Shown here piece by piece: positions 8,696-17,634 of a stretch of DNA of 64,000 nucleotides. The stretch covers positions 124,001 to 188,000 of the forward strand of contig NZ_FOPP01000008.1 in assembly GCF_900113525.1 (NCBI RefSeq), read 5' to 3'. Within the stretch, counting starts at the first letter, position 1, and every line of letters begins with the position of its first letter. The stretch comes from Pedobacter insulae. GTDB lineage: Bacteria; Bacteroidota; Bacteroidia; Sphingobacteriales; Sphingobacteriaceae. The notes beneath the pieces were generated by a model. The model was not told the origin of the DNA and did not search any database. It saw nothing but the letters and a program-made list of their open reading frames with translations. Both the position numbers and the translations under genes were made by a program.

Positions 8696-8875
8696 TTATT
8701 TGATAATTGCAGTAGTTGCTTTGATGATACTTCCGGTAGCTGAAGGTGCACTTTTTAAGGCGGCTACTTCATTTTGACTAATATTAGTCGTTGCTGTTGC
8801 AAAAGCTAATACCATCATTACAAATACTGGAACTAATAAAAGGATAAACGGCGATATGTTTGATAATTTTTTCAT
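8696..8875 (-). CDS. Small single-pass membrane protein leading the ABC operon
   Basis: A 59-residue reading frame starts MKKLSNISPF, has one hydrophobic helix at about residues 9-28 (ILLLVPVFVMMVLAFATA) and ends in a short polar/alanine-rich tail. It ends 1 bp before the ATPase start, so it is the likely first gene of the exporter operon. The frame opens further upstream (to 8965), but the ATG at 8875 gives a normal membrane-protein start. I know no family for it. It may be a small subunit or regulator of the exporter, or a leader peptide that couples translation to the ATPase. Confidence 0.6.
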   Translation of the reverse strand: MKKLSNISPFILLLVPVFVMMVLAFATATTNISQNEVAALKSAPSATGSIIKATTAIIK

Positions 8876-9150
8876 GGTCTTTTCTATTTTTGTTTTGGTC
8901 TTGATACTGTGTGGTTCTAACTTGTTTTTGTTTTGTTGAACAAATAGAATAATTAAATAAAACATGCTAAAATGTTTTAGACAAAGTGCATTTTATTCTA
9001 GATAAACGCCTAAAATGAGTAGTTTTATAACTCGTTGCCAGATTTGGCCATTTGGTAGAATAAAAAAGCCAGTTCGTCGAAAGTAGCGTTAAAAAAACAT
9101 ACTATTAGTTATTTTGGATATACTTAAAGGCATTAATAATTTTTAAAAAG
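8876..9150. promoter_or_regulatory. Divergent promoter region between ABC operon and LytS/LytTR operon
   Basis: This 275-bp AT-rich region must carry promoters for both operons. LytTR regulators usually bind pairs of short direct repeats in such regions. I could not fix a convincing pair, though TTGCCAGATTTGGCCA at about 9036-9051 contains an imperfect dyad (TTGCCA / TTTGGCCA) and is a candidate. Confidence 0.4.
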
Positions 9151-10182
9151 ATGAAAAGCAAAGGTGCGGTAATTGTAAATCTTTTATTTTGGCTGTTTAT
9201 TTTGGCGTTGATCGTGCTGCGTATTCTGAACAGTTCTATCAAAGCAACTTGGTTCGAACTATGGGTAACATTTGGCTATTATGGTATTATTAATGTCTCC
9301 TTGTTTTATATCAATTCATTAATTTTAATTCCGGACATCATTAAGAAGCGCCAAAAATCCTGGCTCTATCTTTTTTTAATTTTTGGATTAGTTGCTGTTG
9401 CGGTGGTAATCAAGACCGGGATTGCAGTACTCTACCCCGATATAGTTTTGCAGTATACAGACCGTGCTGGAAAACTCCAGTATACCGAGTATAGTCATTA
9501 TATAGGTCAGACTTTTTTTACCTCTGGATTTTTCGTAGTCACTAGTTCATTATTAAAATTTGCAACAGACTGGTTTTCCAATGAACGGGTCCAGCGTAAC
9601 CTAGAAAGTCAGAAAAAGGACATGGAGCTTCAATTTTTAAAGTCTCAATTAAATCCTCACTTTTTATTTAATTCTTTAAACAACATTTATTCGCTAGCGT
9701 ATCAGAAATCTGATAAAACTGCGGATGCTATTTTGAAGCTTTCAGAAATTATGCGCTATATGATTTACGAGAGTAACGACAGTTGGGTAGCATTGAGTAA
9801 GGAGGTTGAGTATGTACAAAGTTATATTGAATTGCAGAAATTAAGATTTAAAGATGGTGCGGCGGTAGAGCTAACATTAAATGGCGAGATCGATGCCCAA
9901 CATATCGTTCCTTTGATTTTAATTTCTTTCGTTGAAAATGCATTTAAGCATGGAGTGGCTAATGATCCCCAGGATCCGATTAGAATTAATATTATTGCTA
10001 ATCAGAAAATTTTGCATTTTAGCATTACCAATAAAAAAAGTAAAACAAATAAGGATGCCATGGGTGGAGTGGGATTAAACAACGTTGAGAGAAGATTACA
10101 GTTGTTATATCCAGATCGATATAAATTAAATATTGTAAATTCGGCTACCCATTATACAAGTGAATTGATGTTAGATATATGA
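9151..10182 (+). CDS. LytS-family sensor histidine kinase
   Basis: The 343-residue kinase has four membrane helices (about 8-25, 40-60, 70-95 and 120-137), a short coiled coil and the His_kinase domain of the LytS/YehU family. The phospho-acceptor is H170 in QLNPHFLFNSLNNI. The ATPase domain carries the N box ISFVENAFKHG and a glycine-rich GGVGLNNVERRL. It has no extracytoplasmic domain, as is common for kinases that monitor ABC exporters through the membrane. Its stop overlaps the ATG of the response regulator by four bases, and it is divergent from an ABC exporter operon, so a sensing and resistance circuit is the simplest reading. Confidence 0.95.
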   Translation: MKSKGAVIVNLLFWLFILALIVLRILNSSIKATWFELWVTFGYYGIINVSLFYINSLILIPDIIKKRQKSWLYLFLIFGLVAVAVVIKTGIAVLYPDIVLQYTDRAGKLQYTEYSHYIGQTFFTSGFFVVTSSLLKFATDWFSNERVQRNLESQKKDMELQFLKSQLNPHFLFNSLNNIYSLAYQKSDKTADAILKLSEIMRYMIYESNDSWVALSKEVEYVQSYIELQKLRFKDGAAVELTLNGEIDAQHIVPLILISFVENAFKHGVANDPQDPIRINIIANQKILHFSITNKKSKTNKDAMGGVGLNNVERRLQLLYPDRYKLNIVNSATHYTSELMLDI

Positions 10183-10907
10183 TATTAAAATGTATTGCTG
10201 TTGATGACGAGCCACTAGCGCTCGATATTATTGAAGATTATATTGCTAAAGTTCCATTTTTAGAACTAGTTAAACGTACAGAAAATGCGATTGAGGCTCT
10301 GCAAATGGTGCAAGCCGGAGGAATTGATCTTGTTTTTTTAGATATCCAGATGCCTGATTTAACCGGTATTCAATTTCTAAAAATTGCGAGTGGGAAGTCT
10401 AATTACATTTTAACTACCGCTTATTCTCAATATGCGTTAGAGAGCTATGATTTGAACGTTTCAGACTATTTACTAAAACCGATAGCGTTCGACCGCTTTT
10501 ATAAAGCAGTGGAAAAAGTACGCAACCAAATGCAAAAAGAGGAGGTTGTTTTACCCGTTGTTGAAACACCACAAAATACAGTAGCTGCGCAGGACTTCAT
10601 ATTCGTAAAAACTGAACATAAGATTCAAAAAATACAGTTGGACGACATTTTGTACATCGAAGGTTTAAAGGATTATATTTCTATATTCACAAAGAACGAG
10701 CGCATCATCACCTTGCAGAACATGAAAAAGATGGAAGAAACATTGCCGAAAGGGGAGTTTATTAGGGTTCACAAATCCTATATCATCTCATTGGATAAGA
10801 TAGAAAGTATTGAGCGAAGTCGTATTTCGATAGCAGGAAAGATTATCCCCATAGGAGATACCTATAGAGATGAGTTTTTTAAATTAATTGAGGGAAAGAA
10901 TGTTTAA
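10179..10907 (+). CDS. LytTR-family response regulator
   Basis: The 242-residue protein has a receiver domain (residues 3-118) with DDE at 9-11, the phospho-acceptor D55 in VFLDIQMPD and a conserved lysine in YLLKPIAFD. A LytTR DNA-binding domain occupies about residues 138-238 (FVKTEHKIQKIQLDDILYIE at its start, then FIRVHKSYIISLDKIESI). It is translationally coupled to the LytS-type kinase (ATGA overlap). The ABC exporter transcribed away from this pair is its most likely target. Confidence 0.95.
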   Translation: MILKCIAVDDEPLALDIIEDYIAKVPFLELVKRTENAIEALQMVQAGGIDLVFLDIQMPDLTGIQFLKIASGKSNYILTTAYSQYALESYDLNVSDYLLKPIAFDRFYKAVEKVRNQMQKEEVVLPVVETPQNTVAAQDFIFVKTEHKIQKIQLDDILYIEGLKDYISIFTKNERIITLQNMKKMEETLPKGEFIRVHKSYIISLDKIESIERSRISIAGKIIPIGDTYRDEFFKLIEGKNV

Positions 10908-10911
10908 TTTG

Positions 10912-11790
10912 CTAATTGGTTGCCAAGGGCCTTACGGTATAACCCAAAGTTCTCAACCTTTTTATCAAACCGTCATTACCCAATAAATGACCTGCACCTA
11001 CAGCGATAAATAAGCTTTGGTTTTCCATTAAACCTGGCATTTGAGCGATCCATTTTATGTTGCGATTTTTTAATAGCTGATCCAGTTCATCCTTGTTATA
11101 GCTATCCATTTTTGCAAAAAGCTTTGCTAATTCTTCCAAGTTTTGAGCAATGTAGTTGTTATACAATATTTGGCTTTCATTTTTATTCTTTTCTTCCTCC
11201 TTAACACCTTTTAAAAGCAACTCTTTTTGTCTTTCAAGGCTATTTCCGAATAATACACGGGCCTGATCTTCTATCGTTTCGAGCCCAATTATCAGTTTAT
11301 TATTGGCTTTCCCATAATCCTGTATATATTGGTCTAGCGCAGGATTAGTTTCGCTGATGGTTTTAGGTGCTGTAAATTGTAACATGGTCATTTGCACCGC
11401 GACTGGTTTCATTGAATTGAACATTTTAAGGTCATAACCGGAAATCTTTTTCAAATGACTGGCCACCAATTCATATTGTTCAGCAGTGAGCAGTTTATCG
11501 AGGAAATTATTTTTCATCAGCATATAAGGTATTAACTTTCCAGCCATGCTTTTATCTATAATAATTTCGCCCACTATGGCATCGGCCATTGCTAATTTTG
11601 ATTGAAGAACTTTCATCGTATCTATAAAATCTTTACCAGCAAAATGGTAGGTGCCGAATAGGTAGGATGATTTTCTTAAACCTTTTCCTGAAATTTCCCA
11701 AAGCAGCGAGTTTTCGGCTTTTTTTGATTGGGCTTTGCTGTTTGCACCAATACTTAAAAAGCTGATAATAAGGTAAACTAAAATTCTCAT
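10912..11790 (-). CDS. TraB/GumN family protein
   Basis: The 292-residue protein has a cleavable signal peptide (to about residue 21) and the TraB/GumN fold. Visible motifs are SSYLFGTYHFAG near the N-terminus, an acidic GEIIIDKS, and the C-terminal FIAVGAGHLLGNDGLI. Related Tiki and TraB proteins are metalloproteases or pheromone-shutdown proteins, but the bacterial role is largely undefined. ATG at 11790 is preferred: it lies 2 bp after the acyltransferase stop, while the longer frame needs a TTG start. It is the last gene of the NUDIX / acyltransferase operon and converges on the LytTR gene with 4 bp between stops. Confidence 0.85.
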   Translation of the reverse strand: MRILVYLIISFLSIGANSKAQSKKAENSLLWEISGKGLRKSSYLFGTYHFAGKDFIDTMKVLQSKLAMADAIVGEIIIDKSMAGKLIPYMLMKNNFLDKLLTAEQYELVASHLKKISGYDLKMFNSMKPVAVQMTMLQFTAPKTISETNPALDQYIQDYGKANNKLIIGLETIEDQARVLFGNSLERQKELLLKGVKEEEKNKNESQILYNNYIAQNLEELAKLFAKMDSYNKDELDQLLKNRNIKWIAQMPGLMENQSLFIAVGAGHLLGNDGLIKRLRTLGYTVRPLATN

Positions 11791-11792
11791 AA

Positions 11793-12530
11793 TCAAATTG
11801 TTTGTTTTAATTGCAGACGTATTGCATGCTCTGCAGCCAAAGTGATTTCTTCAGCACTTTTATCTGTTTTATCTATTGGTTTTAAAACCGTCCATTGTAC
11901 GGCGTTTCCAACCGCTAACGGAAGCTTGCCATGGCGTACAATTTTCCAGGAATTTTCGATTGCTACAGGTACGATCAGCGCATGTGGTACAACTTTTAGC
12001 AGTGTGGCAATTCCGCCAACATGAAATGATCTCATCTTCCCATCTTTTGCCCTGGTACCTTCCGCAAATATCACTGCACTCCAGTTATGCTCTTTCATTC
12101 TCCTTCCTAGTTTAATGATTTCCGAAACCGACTGCTTACTGTCCTTTCTGTCGATATTGGCCCCCCCTCCATATTTAAGATTAAAAGAAATGGATGGGAT
12201 ACCTTTGGTAAGTTCTATTTTGGAGATGAATTTTGGATGATAACGCCGTAAGTACCATATTAGCGCAGGAATGTCGTACATGCTTTGATGATTGGCGATA
12301 AAAATAATGGGCTGGTTTAATGGTAGATCTTCTTCATTTTTAAAAGTAACCGAATTTAAAAGTAGCCAATTGCAATAAGTTAAAAAGAAATTTAAAACAT
12401 CTACAGAAGCCTTATGTGCTTTATAACCAAAAAGACGATAACTAATCCATTGAATTGGTTGAAAAATGCATAGAAACAGGAAGAAAAAAAAGTGGAATAT
12501 AGATCCTAAGAGGTAGCCTAAAAACTTCAT
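11793..12530 (-). CDS. 1-acyl-sn-glycerol-3-phosphate acyltransferase (PlsC-like)
   Basis: The 245-residue protein has an N-terminal membrane helix (residues 3-25) and the PlsC acyltransferase blocks: ANHQSMYDIPAL (the HX4D catalytic motif), IDRKDSKQS, FAEGTRAKDGKM and the later VPVAIENSW. It transfers an acyl chain to lysophosphatidic acid or a related acceptor at the inner membrane. ATG at 12530 lies 1 bp beyond the NUDIX stop and gives the proper start MKFLGYLLGS. It is the middle gene of the three-gene operon. Confidence 0.93.
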   Translation of the reverse strand: MKFLGYLLGSIFHFFFFLFLCIFQPIQWISYRLFGYKAHKASVDVLNFFLTYCNWLLLNSVTFKNEEDLPLNQPIIFIANHQSMYDIPALIWYLRRYHPKFISKIELTKGIPSISFNLKYGGGANIDRKDSKQSVSEIIKLGRRMKEHNWSAVIFAEGTRAKDGKMRSFHVGGIATLLKVVPHALIVPVAIENSWKIVRHGKLPLAVGNAVQWTVLKPIDKTDKSAEEITLAAEHAIRLQLKQTI

Positions 12531-12531
12531 G

Positions 12532-13086
12532 TTAAATTTTCCCTTGTTCAATTAATATTTTTGTTTTTAAAATCCCTGCAACGCTCATGCTATCCGTAAT
12601 TTCGCCTGTCATTACCATTTGATAGGCTTCGTCAAAAGCCAACTTACGCACTACTAATTCTTCGGTTTCTTCTGGAGAGGAGTCGCCTATTTGCAGATCT
12701 TGCGCTATATAAATGATGGCCATTTCATCAGTTACAGAATTAGAAAGGTGCATTTTTTGAATTTCCGTAAATTTAGTGGCAATTATTCCGGTTTCTTCCT
12801 GCAATTCTCTTTTTGCACTTAACATGGGGTCTACGGTATGCAAGCCGCCGCCCTCGGGAATTTCCCAACTATAAGCTTTTAGTGGGAAGCGATATTGTCC
12901 AACTAACCATGTGTTATAATCTTCATCAAGTACTACGACTCCAATTGCGAGGTTCTTGAAATGTACTTCGCCGTAAATTCCTTGTCCGCCTGCGGGATTG
13001 ATTACCTGATGTTCGGTTAATTTAATCCAAGCATTATCGTAAATCTGATTACTTTTTAAAATCTTCCAAGGGCTGTCCAAACTCAT
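12532..13086 (-). CDS. NUDIX hydrolase (ADP-ribose pyrophosphatase-like)
   Basis: The 184-residue protein carries a Nudix box with GGGLHTV at its start and RELQEETGI at its end. The catalytic Glu residues of REUXEE are present, but the first Glu of GX5E is replaced by Val. The layout (N-terminal beta domain, then EIPEGGG) resembles ADP-sugar pyrophosphatases. The enzyme hydrolyses a nucleoside diphosphate linked to X. ATG at 13086 (MSLDSPWKIL) is the likely start; the longer frame to 13185 runs into intergenic repeat DNA. First gene of the operon with the acyltransferase and TraB/GumN genes. Confidence 0.93.
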   Translation of the reverse strand: MSLDSPWKILKSNQIYDNAWIKLTEHQVINPAGGQGIYGEVHFKNLAIGVVVLDEDYNTWLVGQYRFPLKAYSWEIPEGGGLHTVDPMLSAKRELQEETGIIATKFTEIQKMHLSNSVTDEMAIIYIAQDLQIGDSSPEETEELVVRKLAFDEAYQMVMTGEITDSMSVAGILKTKILIEQGKI

Positions 13087-13146
13087 GGTGCAAGATAAGA
13101 ATTTTGCTATGGAGTACAAAGTTGAAATCCCATCCGACTCCCCAAC

Positions 13147-13257
13147 CGACTTCGTAAGTCGCCCAACTCCTAGCCGACTTCGCAAGTCGAATCCCGCACG
13201 GGGGAGATCTAATCCTGCATTATTCCTGCACTACCCCGCATCCCGACTTGTGAAGTC
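13147..13257. repeat. Cluster of three short palindromes (GACTT-N3-AAGTC family)
   Basis: Three related palindromes lie at 13147-13161 (CGACTTCGTAAGTCG), 13175-13189 (CGACTTCGCAAGTCG) and 13245-13257 (GACTTGTGAAGTC). Each forms a 5-6 bp stem with a 3-base loop. They sit in the 231-bp gap between the NUDIX start and the next gene. The same core returns at 44202 and 46397 (the AACTTCGTAAGT half). They look like dispersed REP-type repeats, not a gene. Confidence 0.7.
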
Positions 13258-13300
13258 TGGATAAAATGCGCTTATATTTCTATATGTAAAAGATTAAAAG

Positions 13301-13308
13301 TAGCTTTG
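13301..13308 (+). promoter_or_regulatory. Bacteroidota-type -7 promoter element (TAGCTTTG)
   Basis: TAGCTTTG matches the Bacteroidota -7 consensus TAnnTTTG and lies 9 bases ahead of the ATG at 13318, so the mRNA leader would be very short. No perfect -33 TTTG is seen; TTTC at 13277-13280 is the nearest candidate. Confidence 0.5.
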
Positions 13309-13317
13309 CCGCTAGAA

Positions 13318-13620
13318 ATGAAACACTTTGTTGCCATATCGCTTGTATTTTTTAGCTTAACACAGCTTGCCAAGGCTGATAGAGCTGAAGGACTTAGGTT
13401 AATAACCGAAGGCTATTGCAGTCAGCAACAAGTTTCTGTGCAAAAGTTTACTCAACAGGCAAATCCGTTAAATGATGAGCTGAGTACTTATTTTTTAACT
13501 TCGAGTGAACTTGCCTTAATAGGCACTCGTTCTGAAATCCGGACTACGCGATACCGCTTGCAAGATCAAAATGTGAGCGATTTAATTGTAGTGAGCAAAC
13601 CAAACAATAAAAGCCCTTAG
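13318..13620 (+). CDS. Small secreted hypothetical protein
   Basis: The 100-residue protein begins with a good signal peptide (MKHFVAISLVFFSLTQLAKA) and has a mature part of about 80 residues without a recognisable domain. ATG at 13318 is preferred over the upstream TTG. A TAnnTTTG promoter element lies just ahead. It is upstream of secA with a 139-bp gap, so it is probably separate from it. I do not recognise a function. Confidence 0.55.
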   Translation: MKHFVAISLVFFSLTQLAKADRAEGLRLITEGYCSQQQVSVQKFTQQANPLNDELSTYFLTSSELALIGTRSEIRTTRYRLQDQNVSDLIVVSKPNNKSP

Positions 13621-13759
13621 TTTTCGAAACCAAAAAGCAACGCTATGAAAATAGTGCCTTTTACGCTTTTCCATTCCCATAGAACTGCCAAGTTGACTTA
13701 ATAAGTATGGCTTGGTTGTTGTGAACTAAACATTTTTTAAATAATAAATATAAATACCC

Positions 13760-16700
13760 ATGTTAGGATTTTTAACCAAGATATTTGGAAGTAAGTCAGA
13801 ACGAGACATTAAGGTTTTACAACCTCTGGTTCTCGAGATTAACGAAGAATACGCAAAACTTTCGTCATTAAGTAATGATGAATTACGTCATAAAACAATA
13901 GAATTTAAAGCAACCATTGCGGCGGCTGTGGCTGATATTGATGCCAAAGTTGAAGCTACTAAGCTGAAGGCAGAAAACCCTGATTTATCATTGCCCGAAA
14001 AAACTGCTTTATATGAAGAGGTAGATGCTTTAGCAAAAGAACGCGATGTTGAGCTTGAAAAAATATTGCAACAAATTTTACCTGCAGCATTTGCAGTGGT
14101 GAAAGAAACATCTCGCAGGTTAAGTGAAAATGATACCTTAGAAGTTACGGCAACAGCTTATGATAGAGATTATGCGGCACGGAAAAGCAATGTAAAAATT
14201 GTTGGCGATAAAGCTTTCTGGGCTAATAAATGGGACGCGGCTGGAACTGAAGTGTCGTGGAACATGGTGCATTATGATGTACAGTTGATAGGTGGTATGG
14301 TTTTACATGGTGGTAAAATCGCTGAGATGGCTACAGGAGAGGGTAAAACTTTAGTAAGTACCTTACCAGCTTATTTAAATGCCCTAGCGGGGCAAGGTGT
14401 GCACATCGTAACAGTGAATGATTACCTGGCACGTCGTGACTCGGAATGGAATGGTCCTTTGTTTGAGTTTCATGGTTTAAGAGTAGATTGTATCGACAAG
14501 CACCAACCTAATTCACAAGAGCGGAGGGATGCTTATTTAGCTGATATTACTTACGGTACCAATAACGAATTTGGTTTCGATTATTTGCGCGATAATATGT
14601 CGCAAACGCCTGATCAGCTAGTACAGCGAAAACTTCACTTTGCCATGGTTGATGAGGTCGATTCAGTGTTAATTGATGATGCGAGAACTCCCTTGATTAT
14701 TTCTGGACCGGTTCCATTTGGCGATCAACATGAGTTTCATGAGCTAAAGCCACGGATTGAGCGTTTAGTGAATGCGCAAAAAGCTTACGTTACACAAGCT
14801 TTGAATGAGGCTAAGAAATTAATTAATGATGGTAAAGCGGGAGCTGAAGAAGGTGAGGGAGGTTTAGCCCTTTTGCGTGCGCATCGTGGTTTGCCTAAGA
14901 ATAAAGCGTTAATTAAATTTTTGAGTGAGGGTGGCGTTAGACAGACTTTACTTAAAACGGAAAATCATTATATGGCTGACCAGTCGAAGAATATGCCTAA
15001 GGTAGATTCGGAATTGTTCTTTTATATTGATGAAAAAAATAATCAGGTTGAGCTAACCGAGAAAGGTATAGAATTGATTACCCAACAAGGGGAAGATTCT
15101 AGTTTCTTTGTATTACCTGATGTAGGAACTGAAATTGCTGAGATAGAAAAATCTTCATTAAGTAATGAAGAGAAAGTTGCTCAGAAAGATAGCTTAATGC
15201 GTGATTATGCTGTTAAAGCAGAACGTATCCACTCTGTAAACCAATTGCTAAAAGCCTATACTTTGTTCGAAATTGATGTTGAATATATCATTGACGAGGG
15301 AAAGATTAAAATCGTAGATGAGCAAACAGGCCGTATCATGGATGGTCGCCGTTATTCTGACGGTTTGCATCAGGCAATTGAAGCGAAAGAGAATGTGAAG
15401 GTAGAGGATGCGTCACAAACTTATGCTACAGTAACGTTGCAGAACTTCTTCAGGATGTACCATAAGCTTTGTGGTATGACCGGTACTGCTACTACTGAAG
15501 CGGGTGAATTTTGGTCAATTTACAAATTGGACGTTGTAGAAATACCTACCAATCGCGTGATGGCCAGAAAAGATCAGCAAGATTATGTATATCGTACTAT
15601 TCGCGAGAAGTATAATGCGGTAGCGGAAGAAATAGGTAAATTAACAGAGGCCGGCAGACCAGTTTTAGTAGGTACCACTTCTGTTGAAATTTCGGAATTA
15701 TTAAGCCGCATGCTGAAGCTTCGTGGTATTAAACACAATGTGTTGAATGCTAAGATGCACCAAAAAGAGGCTGATATTGTTGCTGAAGCTGGTAAAGCAG
15801 GAACGGTAACAATTGCGACCAACATGGCAGGTCGTGGTACGGATATTAAATTGGGAGAGGGTGTAAAAGAGGCCGGTGGTTTGGCGATCATCGGTACGGA
15901 GCGTCACGAATCTCGTCGGGTTGATAGGCAGTTGCGTGGTCGTGCTGGTCGCCAGGGCGACCCGGGAACTTCGCAGTTCTTTGTCTCGTTAGAGGATAAT
16001 TTAATGCGTTTATTTGGTTCAGAACGTATTTCTAATATCATGGTGAAAATGGGTATTGAAGATGGTGAAGTAATTCAGCATTCGATGATTACCAATTCTA
16101 TTGAACGTGCACAAAAGAAAGTAGAGGAGAATAACTTTGGTGTACGTAAGCGTTTGTTGGAATATGATGATGTAATGAACTCTCAACGTTCGGTAATTTA
16201 TTCAAAACGTAGGAATGCTCTATTTGGTGACCGTTTGGATGTAGACATGAATAACATGGTGTTCGATGTAGCTGAAGATGTGGTGACCGAATATAAAGAA
16301 GTTTCGAATTATGAAGGGTTTAAACTTGAAGTAATTAGAAATTTTTCTTCGGATACAACCATTACAGAAGAAGAATTCAACTCGAAGAATATCCATCATT
16401 TAACCGATCGCTTATTTGAAGAAGTAACCGAATTCTATGCCCGGAAATCTGAAGGCATCATGAATCAATCTATGCAGGTACTAAGACAGGTTTTTGCGGA
16501 ACGTGGAGAGCAGATTGAACAGGTAGTGGTTCCATTTACCGATGGTATTCGCCAAATTAATGTGCCGGTCGATTTGAAAAAGGCAATCGCAAACAACGGT
16601 CGTGAAGTAACTAAGGCTTTTGAAAAGACCATTATTTTGGCATTAATTGATGATAGTTGGAAAGAACATCTACGTGAGATGGATGAATTAAAACAGTCGG

Positions 16701-17068
16701 TTCAAAATGCTGTTTATGAGCAAAAGGATCCATTGATTATTTATAAAATGGAGGCGTTTAACTTGTTTAAAAGCATGCTGAATGTGATCAATAAGGAAGT
16801 TGTCGGGTTCCTGTATAAGGGAGGCATTCCTATTCATCAAGAGGCTGATGAAGTAAGGGAAGCAAGAGCACCTAAGCGTGAGCAGCCACAACTACGTACT
16901 TCAAAGCCAGAATATGGACAAGCTGGCAGTGCTGCGATGCCTATGGAAGATACGAGAGAATTTGTTCCACAGCAGCCCATCCGTAAAGAAGTAACTGTGG
17001 GAAGAAATGAGCCATGTCCATGTGGCAGTGGTAAAAAGTTTAAAAACTGTCACGGCGCAAATGCATAA
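13760..17068 (+). CDS. secA: Preprotein translocase ATPase SecA
   Basis: The 1102-residue protein is the SecA motor, which binds SecYEG and drives export of unfolded precursors across the inner membrane. Walker A is [10 protein letters not shown] at about 190-199 and the DEAD-type Walker B is [16 protein letters not shown] near residue 300. [28 protein letters not shown] and the helicase motif [10 protein letters not shown] are also seen. The C-terminus ends with the zinc SEC-C motif [15 protein letters not shown]. It is longer than E. coli SecA (901 residues) because of an insertion at about residues 340-460, normal for Bacteroidota. It has its own terminator and is monocistronic. Confidence 0.99.
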   Translation: MLGFLTKIFGSKSERDIKVLQPLVLEINEEYAKLSSLSNDELRHKTIEFKATIAAAVADIDAKVEATKLKAENPDLSLPEKTALYEEVDALAKERDVELEKILQQILPAAFAVVKETSRRLSENDTLEVTATAYDRDYAARKSNVKIVGDKAFWANKWDAAGTEVSWNMVHYDVQLIGGMVLHGGKIAEMATGEGKTLVSTLPAYLNALAGQGVHIVTVNDYLARRDSEWNGPLFEFHGLRVDCIDKHQPNSQERRDAYLADITYGTNNEFGFDYLRDNMSQTPDQLVQRKLHFAMVDEVDSVLIDDARTPLIISGPVPFGDQHEFHELKPRIERLVNAQKAYVTQALNEAKKLINDGKAGAEEGEGGLALLRAHRGLPKNKALIKFLSEGGVRQTLLKTENHYMADQSKNMPKVDSELFFYIDEKNNQVELTEKGIELITQQGEDSSFFVLPDVGTEIAEIEKSSLSNEEKVAQKDSLMRDYAVKAERIHSVNQLLKAYTLFEIDVEYIIDEGKIKIVDEQTGRIMDGRRYSDGLHQAIEAKENVKVEDASQTYATVTLQNFFRMYHKLCGMTGTATTEAGEFWSIYKLDVVEIPTNRVMARKDQQDYVYRTIREKYNAVAEEIGKLTEAGRPVLVGTTSVEISELLSRMLKLRGIKHNVLNAKMHQKEADIVAEAGKAGTVTIATNMAGRGTDIKLGEGVKEAGGLAIIGTERHESRRVDRQLRGRAGRQGDPGTSQFFVSLEDNLMRLFGSERISNIMVKMGIEDGEVIQHSMITNSIERAQKKVEENNFGVRKRLLEYDDVMNSQRSVIYSKRRNALFGDRLDVDMNNMVFDVAEDVVTEYKEVSNYEGFKLEVIRNFSSDTTITEEEFNSKNIHHLTDRLFEEVTEFYARKSEGIMNQSMQVLRQVFAERGEQIEQVVVPFTDGIRQINVPVDLKKAIANNGREVTKAFEKTIILALIDDSWKEHLREMDELKQSVQNAVYEQKDPLIIYKMEAFNLFKSMLNVINKEVVGFLYKGGIPIHQEADEVREARAPKREQPQLRTSKPEYGQAGSAAMPMEDTREFVPQQPIRKEVTVGRNEPCPCGSGKKFKNCHGANA

Positions 17069-17079
17069 AAATGCCGTAA

Positions 17080-17107
17080 GGCCTTAACGAAAGTTAAGGC
17101 CTTTTTT
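17080..17107 (+). terminator. Rho-independent terminator of secA
   Basis: A 9-bp GC-containing stem (GGCCTTAAC with GTTAAGGCC) around a GAAA tetraloop is followed by TTTTTT, starting 11 bp after the secA stop. Confidence 0.92.
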
Positions 17108-17146
17108 ATTTGTATTCCCCGTCAATTATGCCGATTTTTGCTAGCA

Positions 17147-17587
17147 ATGAAAAAGCTGCTACTCTTTATTTTGGTTTTGTTTATAGGAACGGCGACTTTT
17201 GCTCAAACAAAAGGCAAAGTAACTATTTTAAAAGACCCTTTAATTGACAGTTTAATTGCTAAAAGGATTGAGTTAAACACTAAAAGACCCACTACAACCA
17301 ATCCAACATCATCGGTTATTGTTTCGCAAATGGGTTACCGAGTTCAAATTTTTTATGGCTTAGATCGTCGGGAAACTTTTAGTGAACAAGCTAGATTCAA
17401 AGCATTGTACCCTCGATTGAATACCTATATTACCTATAAAGAACCTAACTATTATTTAAGAGTTGGGGATTTTAGAACACGTTTAGAGGCACAAAACCTG
17501 TTAAACGAACTGCGTTCAAATTTCCCCACACTTTTTATTTTCAGGGAAAAAATTAATGCTCCAGTGTTGGAAGCAGACAATCAATAG
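17147..17587 (+). CDS. Secreted SPOR-domain protein
   Basis: The 146-residue protein has a signal peptide ending at ATFAQ and a C-terminal SPOR-type domain (about residues 60-135: GYRVQIFYGLDRRETF, then YYLRVGDFRTRLEAQNLLNE). SPOR domains bind denuded glycan strands of peptidoglycan, often at the division site. The GDFRTRLEA segment is characteristic. ATG at 17147 is preferred over the TTG three codons before. The next gene, an M20 hydrolase, starts 47 bp later. Confidence 0.82.
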   Translation: MKKLLLFILVLFIGTATFAQTKGKVTILKDPLIDSLIAKRIELNTKRPTTTNPTSSVIVSQMGYRVQIFYGLDRRETFSEQARFKALYPRLNTYITYKEPNYYLRVGDFRTRLEAQNLLNELRSNFPTLFIFREKINAPVLEADNQ

Positions 17588-17634
17588 GTAAAAATGGTAA
17601 TTGTTTAAACAGGTAACCGATTAACCACAAAAGA

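Noticed and set aside
12541..13185. Longer NUDIX frame starting at 13185
   Set aside because: The extra N-terminal residues are encoded by repeat DNA; the family-like start is at 13086.
15583..15891. 102-codon minus-strand frame inside secA
   Set aside because: It is antisense to a strongly conserved region of secA and has no features of its own.
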